The notes under the pieces were generated by a model. That model worked only from the letters and a program-made list of their open reading frames with translations, ran no database searches and was not told the DNA's origin. From the NCBI GenBank assembly GCA_023818725.1, contig JAMWBX010000011.1:1-10795 (forward strand): 10,795 nucleotides of DNA, read 5' to 3'. How positions within the stretch are numbered: the stretch's first letter is position 1; each line of letters opens with the position of its first letter. Below are positions 1-6,485 of this stretch, piece by piece. The DNA is from Candidatus Omnitrophota bacterium. GTDB lineage: Bacteria > Ratteibacteria > UBA8468 > B48-G9 > DTJG01. The position numbers and the translations under genes were made by a program.

Positions 1-1
1 C

Positions 2-358
2 GAAGAGGCATGGTTTTTGATGGAAACAAGATGGATGCTCTGCATAGAACAGGACAAAACCCTGTTTCTTTTGCCCGGTGTTCCGAGGAGATGGCTTGAA
101 GATGGCAATACAATAAGAATAGAAAATCTTTCAACTTATTTTGGCAATGTGTCTTTTTCTGTTTTTTCAGACCTGAAAAATAATAGAATCTGCGCAAAAG
201 TCTCCTGTGAAAGAAAACCGGAAAAAATTATGTTGAGGATACCGCATCCCGAGAAAAAACTGATAAGGGAAGTCAGGGGCGCAAAATGTAAGATCGACAG
301 AGAGACAATCGTGATTGAAAAATATACTGACAAGATAACGATTGAAGTTCATTTTTAA
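2..358 (+). CDS. C-terminal fragment of a glycoside-hydrolase-like protein (5' end outside window)
   Basis: The reading frame is open from the first complete codon of the window to TAA at 356-358, giving 118 residues, so the gene starts upstream of the window; the internal TTG and ATG at 17 and 20 have no ribosome site and are not real starts. The segment LFLLPGVPRRWLEDG followed by STYFGNVSF resembles the C-terminal beta-sandwich seen at the end of large (alpha/alpha)6-barrel glycosidase-like proteins in PVC and related bacteria, where it precedes a run of beta strands. The remainder (CERKPEKIMLRIPHPEKK, then alternating charged and hydrophobic stretches) fits such a beta domain. No catalytic residues lie in this part, so substrate and GH family are unknown. 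I see no clear terminator directly after the stop. Confidence 0.6.
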   Translation, partial: EEAWFLMETRWMLCIEQDKTLFLLPGVPRRWLEDGNTIRIENLSTYFGNVSFSVFSDLKNNRICAKVSCERKPEKIMLRIPHPEKKLIREVRGAKCKIDRETIVIEKYTDKITIEVHF

Positions 359-476
359 TTTTTGTACACTGCACTCGGGTTTTATCTTTAACCATTTTTC
401 GCAAATAGGAACCGGAAAATTTTCAAAATCCCATTCTGCCTTCCTTTTTGATATTATGCCAAAAATTCTCTGGGTC

Positions 477-505
477 TTGACAAATTCATTTTTATTCTTT
501 ATAAC
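477..505 (+). promoter_or_regulatory. Sigma70-type promoter, upstream candidate for the prepilin operon
   Basis: TTGACA (477-482) matches the -35 consensus exactly. It is followed by a 17-base spacer and TATAAC (500-505), one base from the -10 consensus. Transcription would start near 512 and give an untranslated leader of about 90 bases before the prepilin start at 601. The spacing and match are better than expected by chance even in AT-rich DNA, but activity is inferred. Confidence 0.6.
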
Positions 506-531
506 AATTTTGAGTGTCGAAGAATATTTAT

Positions 532-560
532 TTGCAGTGTTAACTGGATTGTGCTAATAT
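532..560 (+). promoter_or_regulatory. Second promoter candidate (extended -10) for the prepilin operon
   Basis: TTGCAG (532-537), a 17-base spacer and TAATAT (555-560) preceded by TGC form an extended -10 promoter. Initiation near 567 would leave a leader of about 34 bases. It lies 55 bases downstream of the first candidate, so either could be used or both could act as tandem promoters. Confidence 0.45.
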
Positions 561-584
561 ACAACGATTGATGAAATTAGAACA

Positions 585-596
585 AAAGGAGGTGAT
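585..596 (+). promoter_or_regulatory. Near-perfect Shine-Dalgarno deciding the first prepilin start
   Basis: AAAGGAGGTGAT is almost fully complementary to the 16S rRNA 3' end, and its GGAGG core is 8 bases before ATG 601. The second prepilin gene has the same AGGAGGTGAT core with equal spacing, which supports 601 over the internal ATG at 649. Confidence 0.7.
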
Positions 597-600
597 TGCG

Positions 601-1308
601 ATGATTGTTAAAGTTCAGAGTAAAATAAATGAAAAAAGGGGGTGTGATATGAAAAGGAAAGGATTTACCCTAATCGAACTGCTTGTAGTAATCGCAATCA
701 TAGCGATACTTGCGGCAATGCTCTTACCTGCGTTGAGCAAGGCGAGGGAAAGAGCAAGAGCAGCAGTTTGTATGAACAACCTGAAACAGATTGGAACTGC
801 CCTCGCAATGTATCATGACAATTATGGCTACAGAGTTCAAAGCACTGGTTATAACTGGGCCTTTCTCGAGACATTGTATGACACAGGTTATGTGAAAAAC
901 TGGAGCATTTTTAAGTGTCCTTCTGATGCTCGCAAACAAACATTTACACGTCAAAATGGTTTGAAAAGCTACGGTTGCACCTATGATAACTACAATGCTC
1001 CGGAGATTGAGTATGTTCCAGAGCCAATGCCTTCAAATTATGTTTATGTTATTGAATGCAATACGAACTCGCTTTATACTGAACCATTTAGAAACTATGC
1101 TCGAGCAGGAAATTGGGCAGCTCTTGAATCCTATCGTGTTAATATGCTTGGCAGGCATAACAATGGTTCAAATGTGTTGTTTTATGACTATCATATTGAA
1201 TGGGTTCCTTTTGAAAAGTTTGTTTCTGAGGCGTGCAAGACACTTGCCATGGGCGGGGGTGGATTATACTGTGGCGGGTTCTGGTCGCTTTCACGCCTTG
1301 ACGATTAG
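601..1308 (+). CDS. Prepilin-type (type II secretion/type IV pilin-like) protein, first of tandem pair
   Basis: This is a pseudopilin-like exported protein. A class III leader ends in KRKG, cleavage is expected at G21/F22, and the mature N-terminus [18 protein letters not shown] carries the conserved Glu5 and a single hydrophobic helix (about residues 22-42). The globular part has a CPSD segment (about 106-109) and an H-X9-D motif (H186, D196) in which the usual DG is DY, as in the H-X9-DG family of PVC bacteria. The family is cut and N-methylated by a PilD-type peptidase and assembled at the inner membrane. I chose ATG 601 because AAAGGAGGTGAT lies 8 bases before it, the same arrangement as in the next gene. 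The alternative ATG 649, with a G-rich site before it, would give the more usual short leader MKRKG and 219 residues rather than 235. The exact role (pilus, secretion, surface structure) is unknown. Confidence 0.9.
   Translation: MIVKVQSKINEKRGCDMKRKGFTLIELLVVIAIIAILAAMLLPALSKARERARAAVCMNNLKQIGTALAMYHDNYGYRVQSTGYNWAFLETLYDTGYVKNWSIFKCPSDARKQTFTRQNGLKSYGCTYDNYNAPEIEYVPEPMPSNYVYVIECNTNSLYTEPFRNYARAGNWAALESYRVNMLGRHNNGSNVLFYDYHIEWVPFEKFVSEACKTLAMGGGGLYCGGFWSLSRLDD
661..713 (+). repeat. Prepilin leader repeat, copy 1
   Basis: These 53 bases encoding the cleavage site and hydrophobic helix match 1336-1388 in the next gene at 52 positions. The only difference is a third-codon-position A/G at 672 versus 1347. 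Confidence 0.9.
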
Positions 1309-1320
1309 GAGGTGATCAAA

Positions 1321-1983
1321 ATGAAAAGAAAAGATGGATTTACCCTGATCGAACTGCTTGTAGTAATCGCAATCATAGCGATACTTGCAGCGTCTATTCT
1401 TCCTGCGCTTGATTATGCAAGGACAAGGGCAAGACAATCTGTTTGTATAAGCAACCTGAAGCAGCTTGGATTGGCTGTCAATATGTATTTGAATGATTAT
1501 AATGACTACTTCTGGGGACCAACTGTTTGGGGATGGACAGCTGATATGGGGAACCGCAGGGCGACAACTTTCCTTAGGATTCTTGTTGAAAATGGATATG
1601 CGCAGGGTTATATGATTTATAACGGAACAGCAGATACCAGTGTCCTGTTACGCTCAGGAGGAATTGTTGCCTGTCCTGATACAAAGCAGCCCAGGGTAAC
1701 ATACTACATTGCTGATTATGGGTATAATTATTACCTTGGTCAGCCGCAATATCAGAGGTTGTCAAAAATAAGAAGGCCATCCACCACAATGCTATTTTGT
1801 GAGAGTCCTTATGGTCAGAGACATGAGCCAACCTGGATATGGTCAAGCACCTTTAATCCGAACCCAGGGTATGCTTATGGAAGGCATCTTAACTGGAAGT
1901 TTCTAAATACGCTTTTTGTTGACGGCAGTGTTCGGTCTCTTAATGAAAATGCATTTGTAAGAGGAAATATCTTCGTGCCATAA
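1321..1983 (+). CDS. Prepilin-type protein, second of tandem pair
   Basis: This 220-residue pseudopilin-like protein has a very short leader (MKRKDG), expected cleavage at G6/F7, Glu11 as the conserved Glu5 of the mature form, and a hydrophobic helix to about residue 27. The body contains [18 protein letters not shown], as in the PVC pseudopilins, a CPD segment near 118, and near the C-terminus H189 and D201-G202 in an H-X11-DG arrangement, two residues longer than the usual H-X9-DG. ATG 1321 is preceded by AGGAGGTGAT with 8-base spacing; that ribosome site overlaps the TAG stop of the first prepilin gene, so the two are almost certainly co-transcribed and coupled. The globular halves of the two pilins are diverged, suggesting different minor subunits or surface proteins rather than a recent copy. 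A terminator follows. Confidence 0.9.
   Translation: MKRKDGFTLIELLVVIAIIAILAASILPALDYARTRARQSVCISNLKQLGLAVNMYLNDYNDYFWGPTVWGWTADMGNRRATTFLRILVENGYAQGYMIYNGTADTSVLLRSGGIVACPDTKQPRVTYYIADYGYNYYLGQPQYQRLSKIRRPSTTMLFCESPYGQRHEPTWIWSSTFNPNPGYAYGRHLNWKFLNTLFVDGSVRSLNENAFVRGNIFVP
1336..1388 (+). repeat. Prepilin leader repeat, copy 2
   Basis: This copy is offset by 675 bases from the one at 661-713, with 52 of 53 bases identical. Similarity falls off immediately downstream. Confidence 0.9.
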
Positions 1984-1999
1984 AAGACTGAACACTTTT

Positions 2000-2030
2000 A
2001 GCCCCCTGTTTTTCAACTGGGGGCTTTTTT
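2000..2030 (+). terminator. Intrinsic terminator after the prepilin genes
   Basis: AGCCCCC (2000-2006) pairs with GGGGGCT (2019-2025). An inner GTT/AAC pairing beyond a T-T mismatch closes a 4-base loop, and a run of T (2025-2030) follows. It starts 16 bases after the prepilin stop and is the only strong rho-independent terminator I see in the window. Confidence 0.9.
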
Positions 2031-2106
2031 ATTTGGTTTTTTTCATAGAATTTCTCCCTTCTTTCATAAGGAGAAAATGGTGAGATCTATTGCAGAGTCG
2101 CGTAGT

Positions 2107-2135
2107 TTGACAATCAACCATAAAAGTTATAGATT
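2107..2135 (+). promoter_or_regulatory. Sigma70-type promoter of the seven-gene operon
   Basis: TTGACA (2107-2112), a 17-base spacer and TAGATT (2130-2135, four of six consensus bases) lie after the terminator and before the oxidoreductase gene. Initiation near 2142 would fall on or beside the perfect palindrome CAGATCTG (2140-2147), a possible operator, and would leave a leader of about 95 bases. Two other elements lie in the same gap: an imperfect hairpin at 2051-2076 and a 23-codon open frame at 2077-2148. Confidence 0.55.
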
Positions 2136-2235
2136 AATGCAGATCTGACTTTTCTGGAATTTTCTCGATGATGTTAATGAATGCCCGCAGAGATACTGTG
2201 AAAAATTTTATTAAAATTCTCATGCGGAGCGAAAA

Positions 2236-3417
2236 ATGAAAAAGAAATGTCTGAAGATAGGGGTTATTGGCGCTGGCGGAAGGGGACGGCTCGCCTATCT
2301 TGCCCACAAACCAGAACAGGGATCTGAGCTTGTTGCAGGTGCTGATACAAACACAAAGGTTCTCAGGGAGTTCAAGGAAAAATTTCCTGAAGCATTTGTC
2401 AGCGCTGATTACAGGGAGCTTCTGGATATCAAAGAGATAGATGCTGTTTTTATTACAACTCCTGATTTCCTTCACGAAGAACATGCTCTTGCTGCGATAG
2501 AAGCAGGAAAAGCAGTCTATCTTGAAAAGCCAATGACCATTACCATAGATGGTTGCGACAGGGTTTTACAGAAGGCGAAAGAAAAAAAGGTGAAGCTCTA
2601 TGTTGGCCATAACATGCGGCATATGGCAGTTATTTTGAAGATGAAGCAACTTATCGATTCAGGAATTATTGGCGAAGTAAAAGCAGGCTGGTGCAGGCAT
2701 TTTGTTGCATATGGCGGAGACGCCTATTTCAAGGACTGGCACGCAGAAAGATCAAAAACTACAGGGCTTTTGCTTCAAAAGGCAGCGCATGATATAGATG
2801 TTTTGCACTGGCTCTGCAGGGGATATTCAAAGAGGGTTGTCGCTTTCGGTGGATTGACTTTGTACGACAAGATTAAGGACAGGCACGCACCAACAGAAAG
2901 AGGCGACGCATCCTTTAGAATGGAAAACTGGCCGCCATTAACCCAGAAACAGCTCAACCCGATTATTGATGTTGAGGATATAAGCATGATGCTGATGGAG
3001 CTTGACAATGGGGTTTTCTGTTCATATCAGCAGTGCCATTACACGCCTGATGCCTGGAGAAACTACACGATAATTGGAACGCACGGAAGGATTGAAAATT
3101 TTGGAGATAGCCCGGGAAATGCGGTGATAAAGGTATGGTATCAGAGGACCACTTATAATCACTATGGAGACATTCAATACTTCATTCCGCCGGTTTCAGG
3201 TTCTCATGGCGGAGCAGACCCATCAATTGTTGATGAATTCTTAAGATTTGTAAGGGACGATGAGCCGATTAGAATTTCGCCTGTTGAAGCAAGAAACAGC
3301 GTTGCAGCAGGTTATATGGCTACAATGTCATTGAGAAACAACGGCAAACCAATGGACATTCCTGATGTGCCAGAAGAAATTGTAAAATACTACGATAGAT
3401 TTGTTGAAAAAAAATAG
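2236..3417 (+). CDS. Gfo/Idh/MocA-family NAD(P)-dependent oxidoreductase
   Basis: This 393-residue cytoplasmic dehydrogenase probably oxidises or reduces a hydroxyl of a sugar, cyclitol or sugar derivative. The N-terminal Rossmann fold begins KIGVIGAGGRG (residues 7-17, GxGxxG-type). PDFLHEEHALAAIEAGK is followed by the family signature EKP (97-99), whose Lys98 is the usual catalytic or nicotinamide-contacting lysine. In the C-terminal domain the substrate-site motif reads QKAAHDID (181-188): His185 and Asp188 are kept, while Lys182 and Gln181 stand where inositol-dehydrogenase-type members have D-x-G. This puts it in a sub-branch whose substrate cannot be inferred. The later segment YTPDAWRNYTIIGTHGRIE is typical of the family. 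ATG 2236 has GGAG at 2226-2229. It is the first gene of the operon; the next gene starts 61 bases after its stop. Confidence 0.92.
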   Translation: MKKKCLKIGVIGAGGRGRLAYLAHKPEQGSELVAGADTNTKVLREFKEKFPEAFVSADYRELLDIKEIDAVFITTPDFLHEEHALAAIEAGKAVYLEKPMTITIDGCDRVLQKAKEKKVKLYVGHNMRHMAVILKMKQLIDSGIIGEVKAGWCRHFVAYGGDAYFKDWHAERSKTTGLLLQKAAHDIDVLHWLCRGYSKRVVAFGGLTLYDKIKDRHAPTERGDASFRMENWPPLTQKQLNPIIDVEDISMMLMELDNGVFCSYQQCHYTPDAWRNYTIIGTHGRIENFGDSPGNAVIKVWYQRTTYNHYGDIQYFIPPVSGSHGGADPSIVDEFLRFVRDDEPIRISPVEARNSVAAGYMATMSLRNNGKPMDIPDVPEEIVKYYDRFVEKK

Positions 3418-3448
3418 CCTTGAATCAAGGTTTGAATTTCTGTATAAT
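3418..3448 (+). promoter_or_regulatory. Candidate internal promoter with overlapping inverted repeat
   Basis: TTGAAT (3420-3425), a 17-base spacer and consensus TATAAT (3443-3448) lie in the 61-base gap before the isomerase gene. A perfect inverted repeat, CCTTG-AAT-CAAGG (3418-3430), covers the -35 element and could be an operator or a small attenuating hairpin. Initiation near 3455 would still leave the ribosome site at 3468-3473 intact. Confidence 0.45.
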
Positions 3449-3478
3449 AAATGCCATAAATTTCAATGGAGGATTCCT

Positions 3479-4507
3479 ATGGAAAAGGGATACAGGTTTT
3501 CTTTTGGTCCATGGAACATTCATACTGGTGCAGATCCTTTTGGTCCGCCTGTTAGAGAAGAATTTTCTTTTGATGAAAAGCTTGATATCGCATTTAATCT
3601 GAAGTTTGACGCGATACAGTTTCACGATGACGATATAGTTGATGTAAACCTTTCTGCTTCTGAGATTGAAAAAAAAGTTAAAGAGATTAAGAAAAAACTT
3701 GATGACAAAAATCTTGCCGCAGAGTTTGTGGCGCCAAGGATCTGGGAACATCCATTAACAGTTGATGGAACTTTTACCTCAAACAATCTCGAAGCAAGAA
3801 AATACGCGGTTGAAAGAACAAAAAAGGCGATTGATATCGCTAATCTTATTGGCGCAAAAAACCTGGTGCTCTGGCCTGCAAGAGAAGGTTCTTACACAAG
3901 GGAAGCCAAAGACGCAAAATTAGCCATTGACAGGTTTGTTGAGTATCTTAACTCGGTCCTTGATTACGATAAAAACATAAGAATTCTTGGCGAGATGAAG
4001 CCAAATGAACCGATGGACGCAAGTTTCTGCCCGACAACAGGCCATTTTCTTGCGCTTGCCTCAAGAACAATAGATCCTGAAAGGGTTGGAGTTCTGATTG
4101 AAACGGCTCATACAATTCTTGCAGGTCTTGAACCATCTGATGAGATGGGTTTTGCTCTTTCATTTGGAAAACTCTGGGGAATTCACCTCAATGACCAGAA
4201 TGGTTTGAAATTTGATGAAGACAGAACATTCGGGGTTGTTAATCCGAAAAGGGCTCTATCTCAGGTTTATCTTCTTGAAAAATACAAGTATGGAAGAAAT
4301 GGCGAATATGTCGGGCTTGATGTAAAGGTTTTAAGGACACAGAAGAAAGCGGTTTCATATAAGCATCTTCAGTACAGCAGGCAGATTTTCCTTGCTCTTG
4401 TTGATATTGTGAGATCTCTTGATGAAAATAAGCTGGAGCAATTGAGAGCCAGTCAGGACTATGAAGAGATCGACTATTACATAACAAACAAAATTCTTGG
4501 CAGATAA
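3479..4507 (+). CDS. Xylose-isomerase-like TIM-barrel sugar isomerase
   Basis: This 342-residue cytoplasmic protein is a clear relative of class I (Streptomyces-type) xylose isomerases, which interconvert aldoses and ketoses with two divalent metals. Visible landmarks are FSFGPW near the N-terminus, FHDDD (48-52) with the ring-opening His49 and its partner Asp52, LWPAREG (131-137), EMKPNEP with metal ligand Glu172 and Lys174, IETAH with Glu208 and His211, the DED pair Asp246/Asp248, and Asp281. By the same spacing the remaining metal ligand (Asp245 in Streptomyces numbering) is His236, in GIHLNDQNG. The C-terminal arm of the classical enzyme (about 390 residues) is shortened. I chose ATG 3479, preceded by GGAGGA (3468-3473); the frame is open further upstream but without a ribosome site. 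The next gene follows after 12 bases. Substrate is uncertain: it could be a pentose, hexose or modified sugar, so no gene symbol is given. Confidence 0.85.
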   Translation: MEKGYRFSFGPWNIHTGADPFGPPVREEFSFDEKLDIAFNLKFDAIQFHDDDIVDVNLSASEIEKKVKEIKKKLDDKNLAAEFVAPRIWEHPLTVDGTFTSNNLEARKYAVERTKKAIDIANLIGAKNLVLWPAREGSYTREAKDAKLAIDRFVEYLNSVLDYDKNIRILGEMKPNEPMDASFCPTTGHFLALASRTIDPERVGVLIETAHTILAGLEPSDEMGFALSFGKLWGIHLNDQNGLKFDEDRTFGVVNPKRALSQVYLLEKYKYGRNGEYVGLDVKVLRTQKKAVSYKHLQYSRQIFLALVDIVRSLDENKLEQLRASQDYEEIDYYITNKILGR

Positions 4508-4519
4508 ACGGAGGATTTT

Positions 4520-5710
4520 ATGTACAGAATGGGAGAACAGGAGGTAAAAGAATTAAAAAAGGTCTTTAAAGCAAAACAACTTTTCAGGGTTGGGGATCCT
4601 TCTACAGGTCATCTTGGTGAGGTTGTAAGGTTTGAACAGGCCTGGGCAAAATACATCGGTACACAGTATGCGCTTTTAATGTCTGGCGGGGGAACAGCCG
4701 CGCTTATGTGCTCTCTTGTTGGTCTGGGCATCGGCCCAGGAGACGAGGTGCTTATACCAACCTATACATTTATGGCAACTGCGAGCGCAGTTCTGGCAGT
4801 CGGAGCAATTCCAGTTCTTGTCGAGGTTGATGATTCCTGCACAATGGATCCTGATGACCTTGAGAAGAAAATAGGTCCTAACACCAAGGCAATAATTCCT
4901 GTTCATATGGTTGGAATGCCGGCTGATATGGAAAAAATTTGCGCAATTGCAAAGAAACACAATCTGAAAGTAATTGAAGATGCCTGCCAGGCAGTCGGCG
5001 GCAGTTTTAAAGGGAAAAAACTTGGCAGCTGGGCAGATGCGGGAGCGTACAGTTTTAATGTATTCAAAATTATAGGCTGCGGAGAAGGAGGTGGTTTTGT
5101 TACAAATGACAGAATGATTTATGAGCGCGCTTCAATATTTCACGATAGCGGCACCGCATTCAGGCCGTATGCAGGAGATTTTACTATCCCCATATTTCTC
5201 GGACTGCAATTCAGGGCAAGCGAAATAATGGGCGCAATTATGAATGTGCAGCTTGAGCGGCTTGAAGGGATACTGAAGGATTTAAGAAGGATAAAAAAGG
5301 TCTTTATGGAGCAGCTGTCAGGAGTTGATGGGATTGGTTTTGCAAGGTCTAACGACATTGAAGGTGATTGCGGAGTTGTTGTTGCATTCAGGTTTGAAAC
5401 ACCTGAAAAAGCGCTTGAATTTGCTCAATCAGAGGGTGTAGGTGGCTGGAGACCCATTGATAGCAGAAAACATGTCTGGTTTGACTGGGAGCCAATTGTA
5501 AACAAAAGAATTGCCGGCCATCCTGCAATGAATCCTTACAATATCCCGCAAAATGCAAACCTGAGGAAAGATTATGCAAAACAGATGTATCCGAAATCAA
5601 TCGAAAATCTTGGAAGAACTGTTTTTATTTCAGTTAACCCTGACTGGAAGGCAAAGGAAATCAAGGAGAGAATCAAAGCATGCAAGGAGGCAGCAAGCAG
5701 ATTAAAATAA
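4520..5710 (+). CDS. DegT/DnrJ/EryC1/StrS-family PLP-dependent aminotransferase
   Basis: This 396-residue fold-type I aminotransferase belongs to the family that transfers an amino group to keto-sugars or keto-cyclitols, usually from glutamate or glutamine. Seen features: SGGGTAAL (55-62) for the PLP phosphate, GDEVLIPTYTFMATASAV (74-91), VIEDACQAVGG (151-161) with Asp154 contacting the pyridine nitrogen, and SFNVFKIIGCGEGG (178-191), where Lys183 is the Schiff-base lysine. The family more often has PTK before that lysine; VFK is a variant. ATG 4520 follows GGAGG (4510-4514), 12 bases after the isomerase stop. In this operon an oxidoreductase or isomerase would supply the keto substrate, or the enzyme would work in reverse to deaminate an amino sugar; the sequence does not decide. 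A regulatory role, known for some DegT members, is less likely with the lysine intact. Confidence 0.9.
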   Translation: MYRMGEQEVKELKKVFKAKQLFRVGDPSTGHLGEVVRFEQAWAKYIGTQYALLMSGGGTAALMCSLVGLGIGPGDEVLIPTYTFMATASAVLAVGAIPVLVEVDDSCTMDPDDLEKKIGPNTKAIIPVHMVGMPADMEKICAIAKKHNLKVIEDACQAVGGSFKGKKLGSWADAGAYSFNVFKIIGCGEGGGFVTNDRMIYERASIFHDSGTAFRPYAGDFTIPIFLGLQFRASEIMGAIMNVQLERLEGILKDLRRIKKVFMEQLSGVDGIGFARSNDIEGDCGVVVAFRFETPEKALEFAQSEGVGGWRPIDSRKHVWFDWEPIVNKRIAGHPAMNPYNIPQNANLRKDYAKQMYPKSIENLGRTVFISVNPDWKAKEIKERIKACKEAASRLK

Positions 5711-5723
5711 AAAAGGGCTCATT

Positions 5724-6485
5724 ATGGAAAAAATAGAATTTTTTGATGCAAATGTTTTTATTGGAAGACCTCACAATGGAATGTTTGGCGCAGTAAACAA
5801 TTCCGAAGGACTGCTTGAGGAAATGGATAAACAGGGAATTTCGAGAGCAATTGTCTGGCATATTTTTCAGTATGAAGGCAGCCCGGTTGAAGGTAACAGA
5901 ATTCTTGCTGAAGAAATTTCAAAATCAGACCGTTTTTATGGTTGCTGGACAATTCTTCCGCCGCAGACACAGGAGATTATCACAGAAGATTTTTTCAAGC
6001 AGATGAAGGAAAACAAAATAGTGTGCCTGAATGTTTTCCCTGACTGGCACAGGTTTGTAATGGACGCAGTAACTTTTGGAGATTTTTTCCAGCAGATTTC
6101 AGAAAGAAATATCCCTCTGTTTCTTACAATGGGAAGAAGTTGTATTTCATGGGACTCTTTATACAGGTTGATGAGAGATTTCCCGCGTCTTACCTGCGTT
6201 TTGTGTGATATAGGAATATGGGGGGTTGACAGATACACCTGGCCTTTGCTTGAAAAGTTTGAAAACTTCTATCTTGAATCGAGCCAGCTTTCGCTTGAAG
6301 AGGGCGGTGTGGAAGCAACTGTAAAGAGATTTGGTTCTGAAAGGATTATTTTTGGGACGGGTTTTCCTGTAAGGTATCCAAAGGCGTCAATTCTTCAGCT
6401 TGTTCATGCCGATATCTCACAGCAGGATAAAATAAACATTGCGTCAAAAAATCTCGAAAGAATTCTCAAAAAGGAAAAATTATGA
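5724..6485 (+). CDS. Amidohydrolase-fold protein lacking metal ligands (probable pseudoenzyme)
   Basis: This 253-residue protein resembles the amidohydrolase-2 (PF04909-type) TIM barrel and can be aligned by eye along its length with the next gene, but every recognisable active-site position is changed. The N-terminal D-x-H-x-H is DANVF (8-12: Asn10 and Phe12 replace the two His), the strand ending in His reads LFLT (Thr135), the GHxC strand reads CDIGIWG (Ile163 where His is expected), and the final TDWP Asp is Gly213 in FGTGFP. The frame is intact with normal codon use, so it is under selection as a protein rather than decaying. ATG 5724 has only a weak AGGG site. Its stop overlaps the start of the intact paralogue by 4 bases (ATGA), which suggests coupled synthesis and perhaps a hetero-oligomer where this subunit is structural or regulatory. 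A metal-free hydrolase or a ligand-binding role is also possible. Confidence 0.82.
   Translation: MEKIEFFDANVFIGRPHNGMFGAVNNSEGLLEEMDKQGISRAIVWHIFQYEGSPVEGNRILAEEISKSDRFYGCWTILPPQTQEIITEDFFKQMKENKIVCLNVFPDWHRFVMDAVTFGDFFQQISERNIPLFLTMGRSCISWDSLYRLMRDFPRLTCVLCDIGIWGVDRYTWPLLEKFENFYLESSQLSLEEGGVEATVKRFGSERIIFGTGFPVRYPKASILQLVHADISQQDKINIASKNLERILKKEKL

Larger units (their letters stand above)
359..600. other. Intergenic region upstream of the prepilin genes
   Basis: This 242-base AT-rich stretch separates the glycosidase-like gene from the prepilin genes. It holds two promoter-like sites (477-505 and 532-560) and a near-consensus ribosome binding site at its right end. A 71-codon open frame crosses it, but that frame starts inside the upstream gene, has no ribosome site, runs through the promoter elements and has a low-complexity Phe/Leu-rich product, so I do not call a gene. 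No T-tracted hairpin was found. Confidence 0.6.

Noticed and set aside
342..557. 71-codon plus-strand open frame between the glycosidase-like gene and the prepilins
   Set aside because: It begins inside the upstream gene, lacks a ribosome site, is rich in Phe/Leu from AT-rich DNA and runs through both promoter candidates.
661..1388. The two 53-base copies as a mobile element or direct-repeat target duplication
   Set aside because: Both copies lie in frame at the same place in homologous genes and encode the conserved prepilin leader, so gene homology explains them.
2134..2484. 116-codon minus-strand open frame across the operon promoter and start of the oxidoreductase gene
   Set aside because: More than half is antisense to the clearly coding Gfo/Idh gene and its product has no recognisable features.
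5724..6485. First amidohydrolase as a pseudogene
   Set aside because: The frame is intact, length is normal, hydrophobic core strands are kept and it is coupled to the next gene. Loss is confined to ligand positions, so a pseudoenzyme fits better than a decayed gene.
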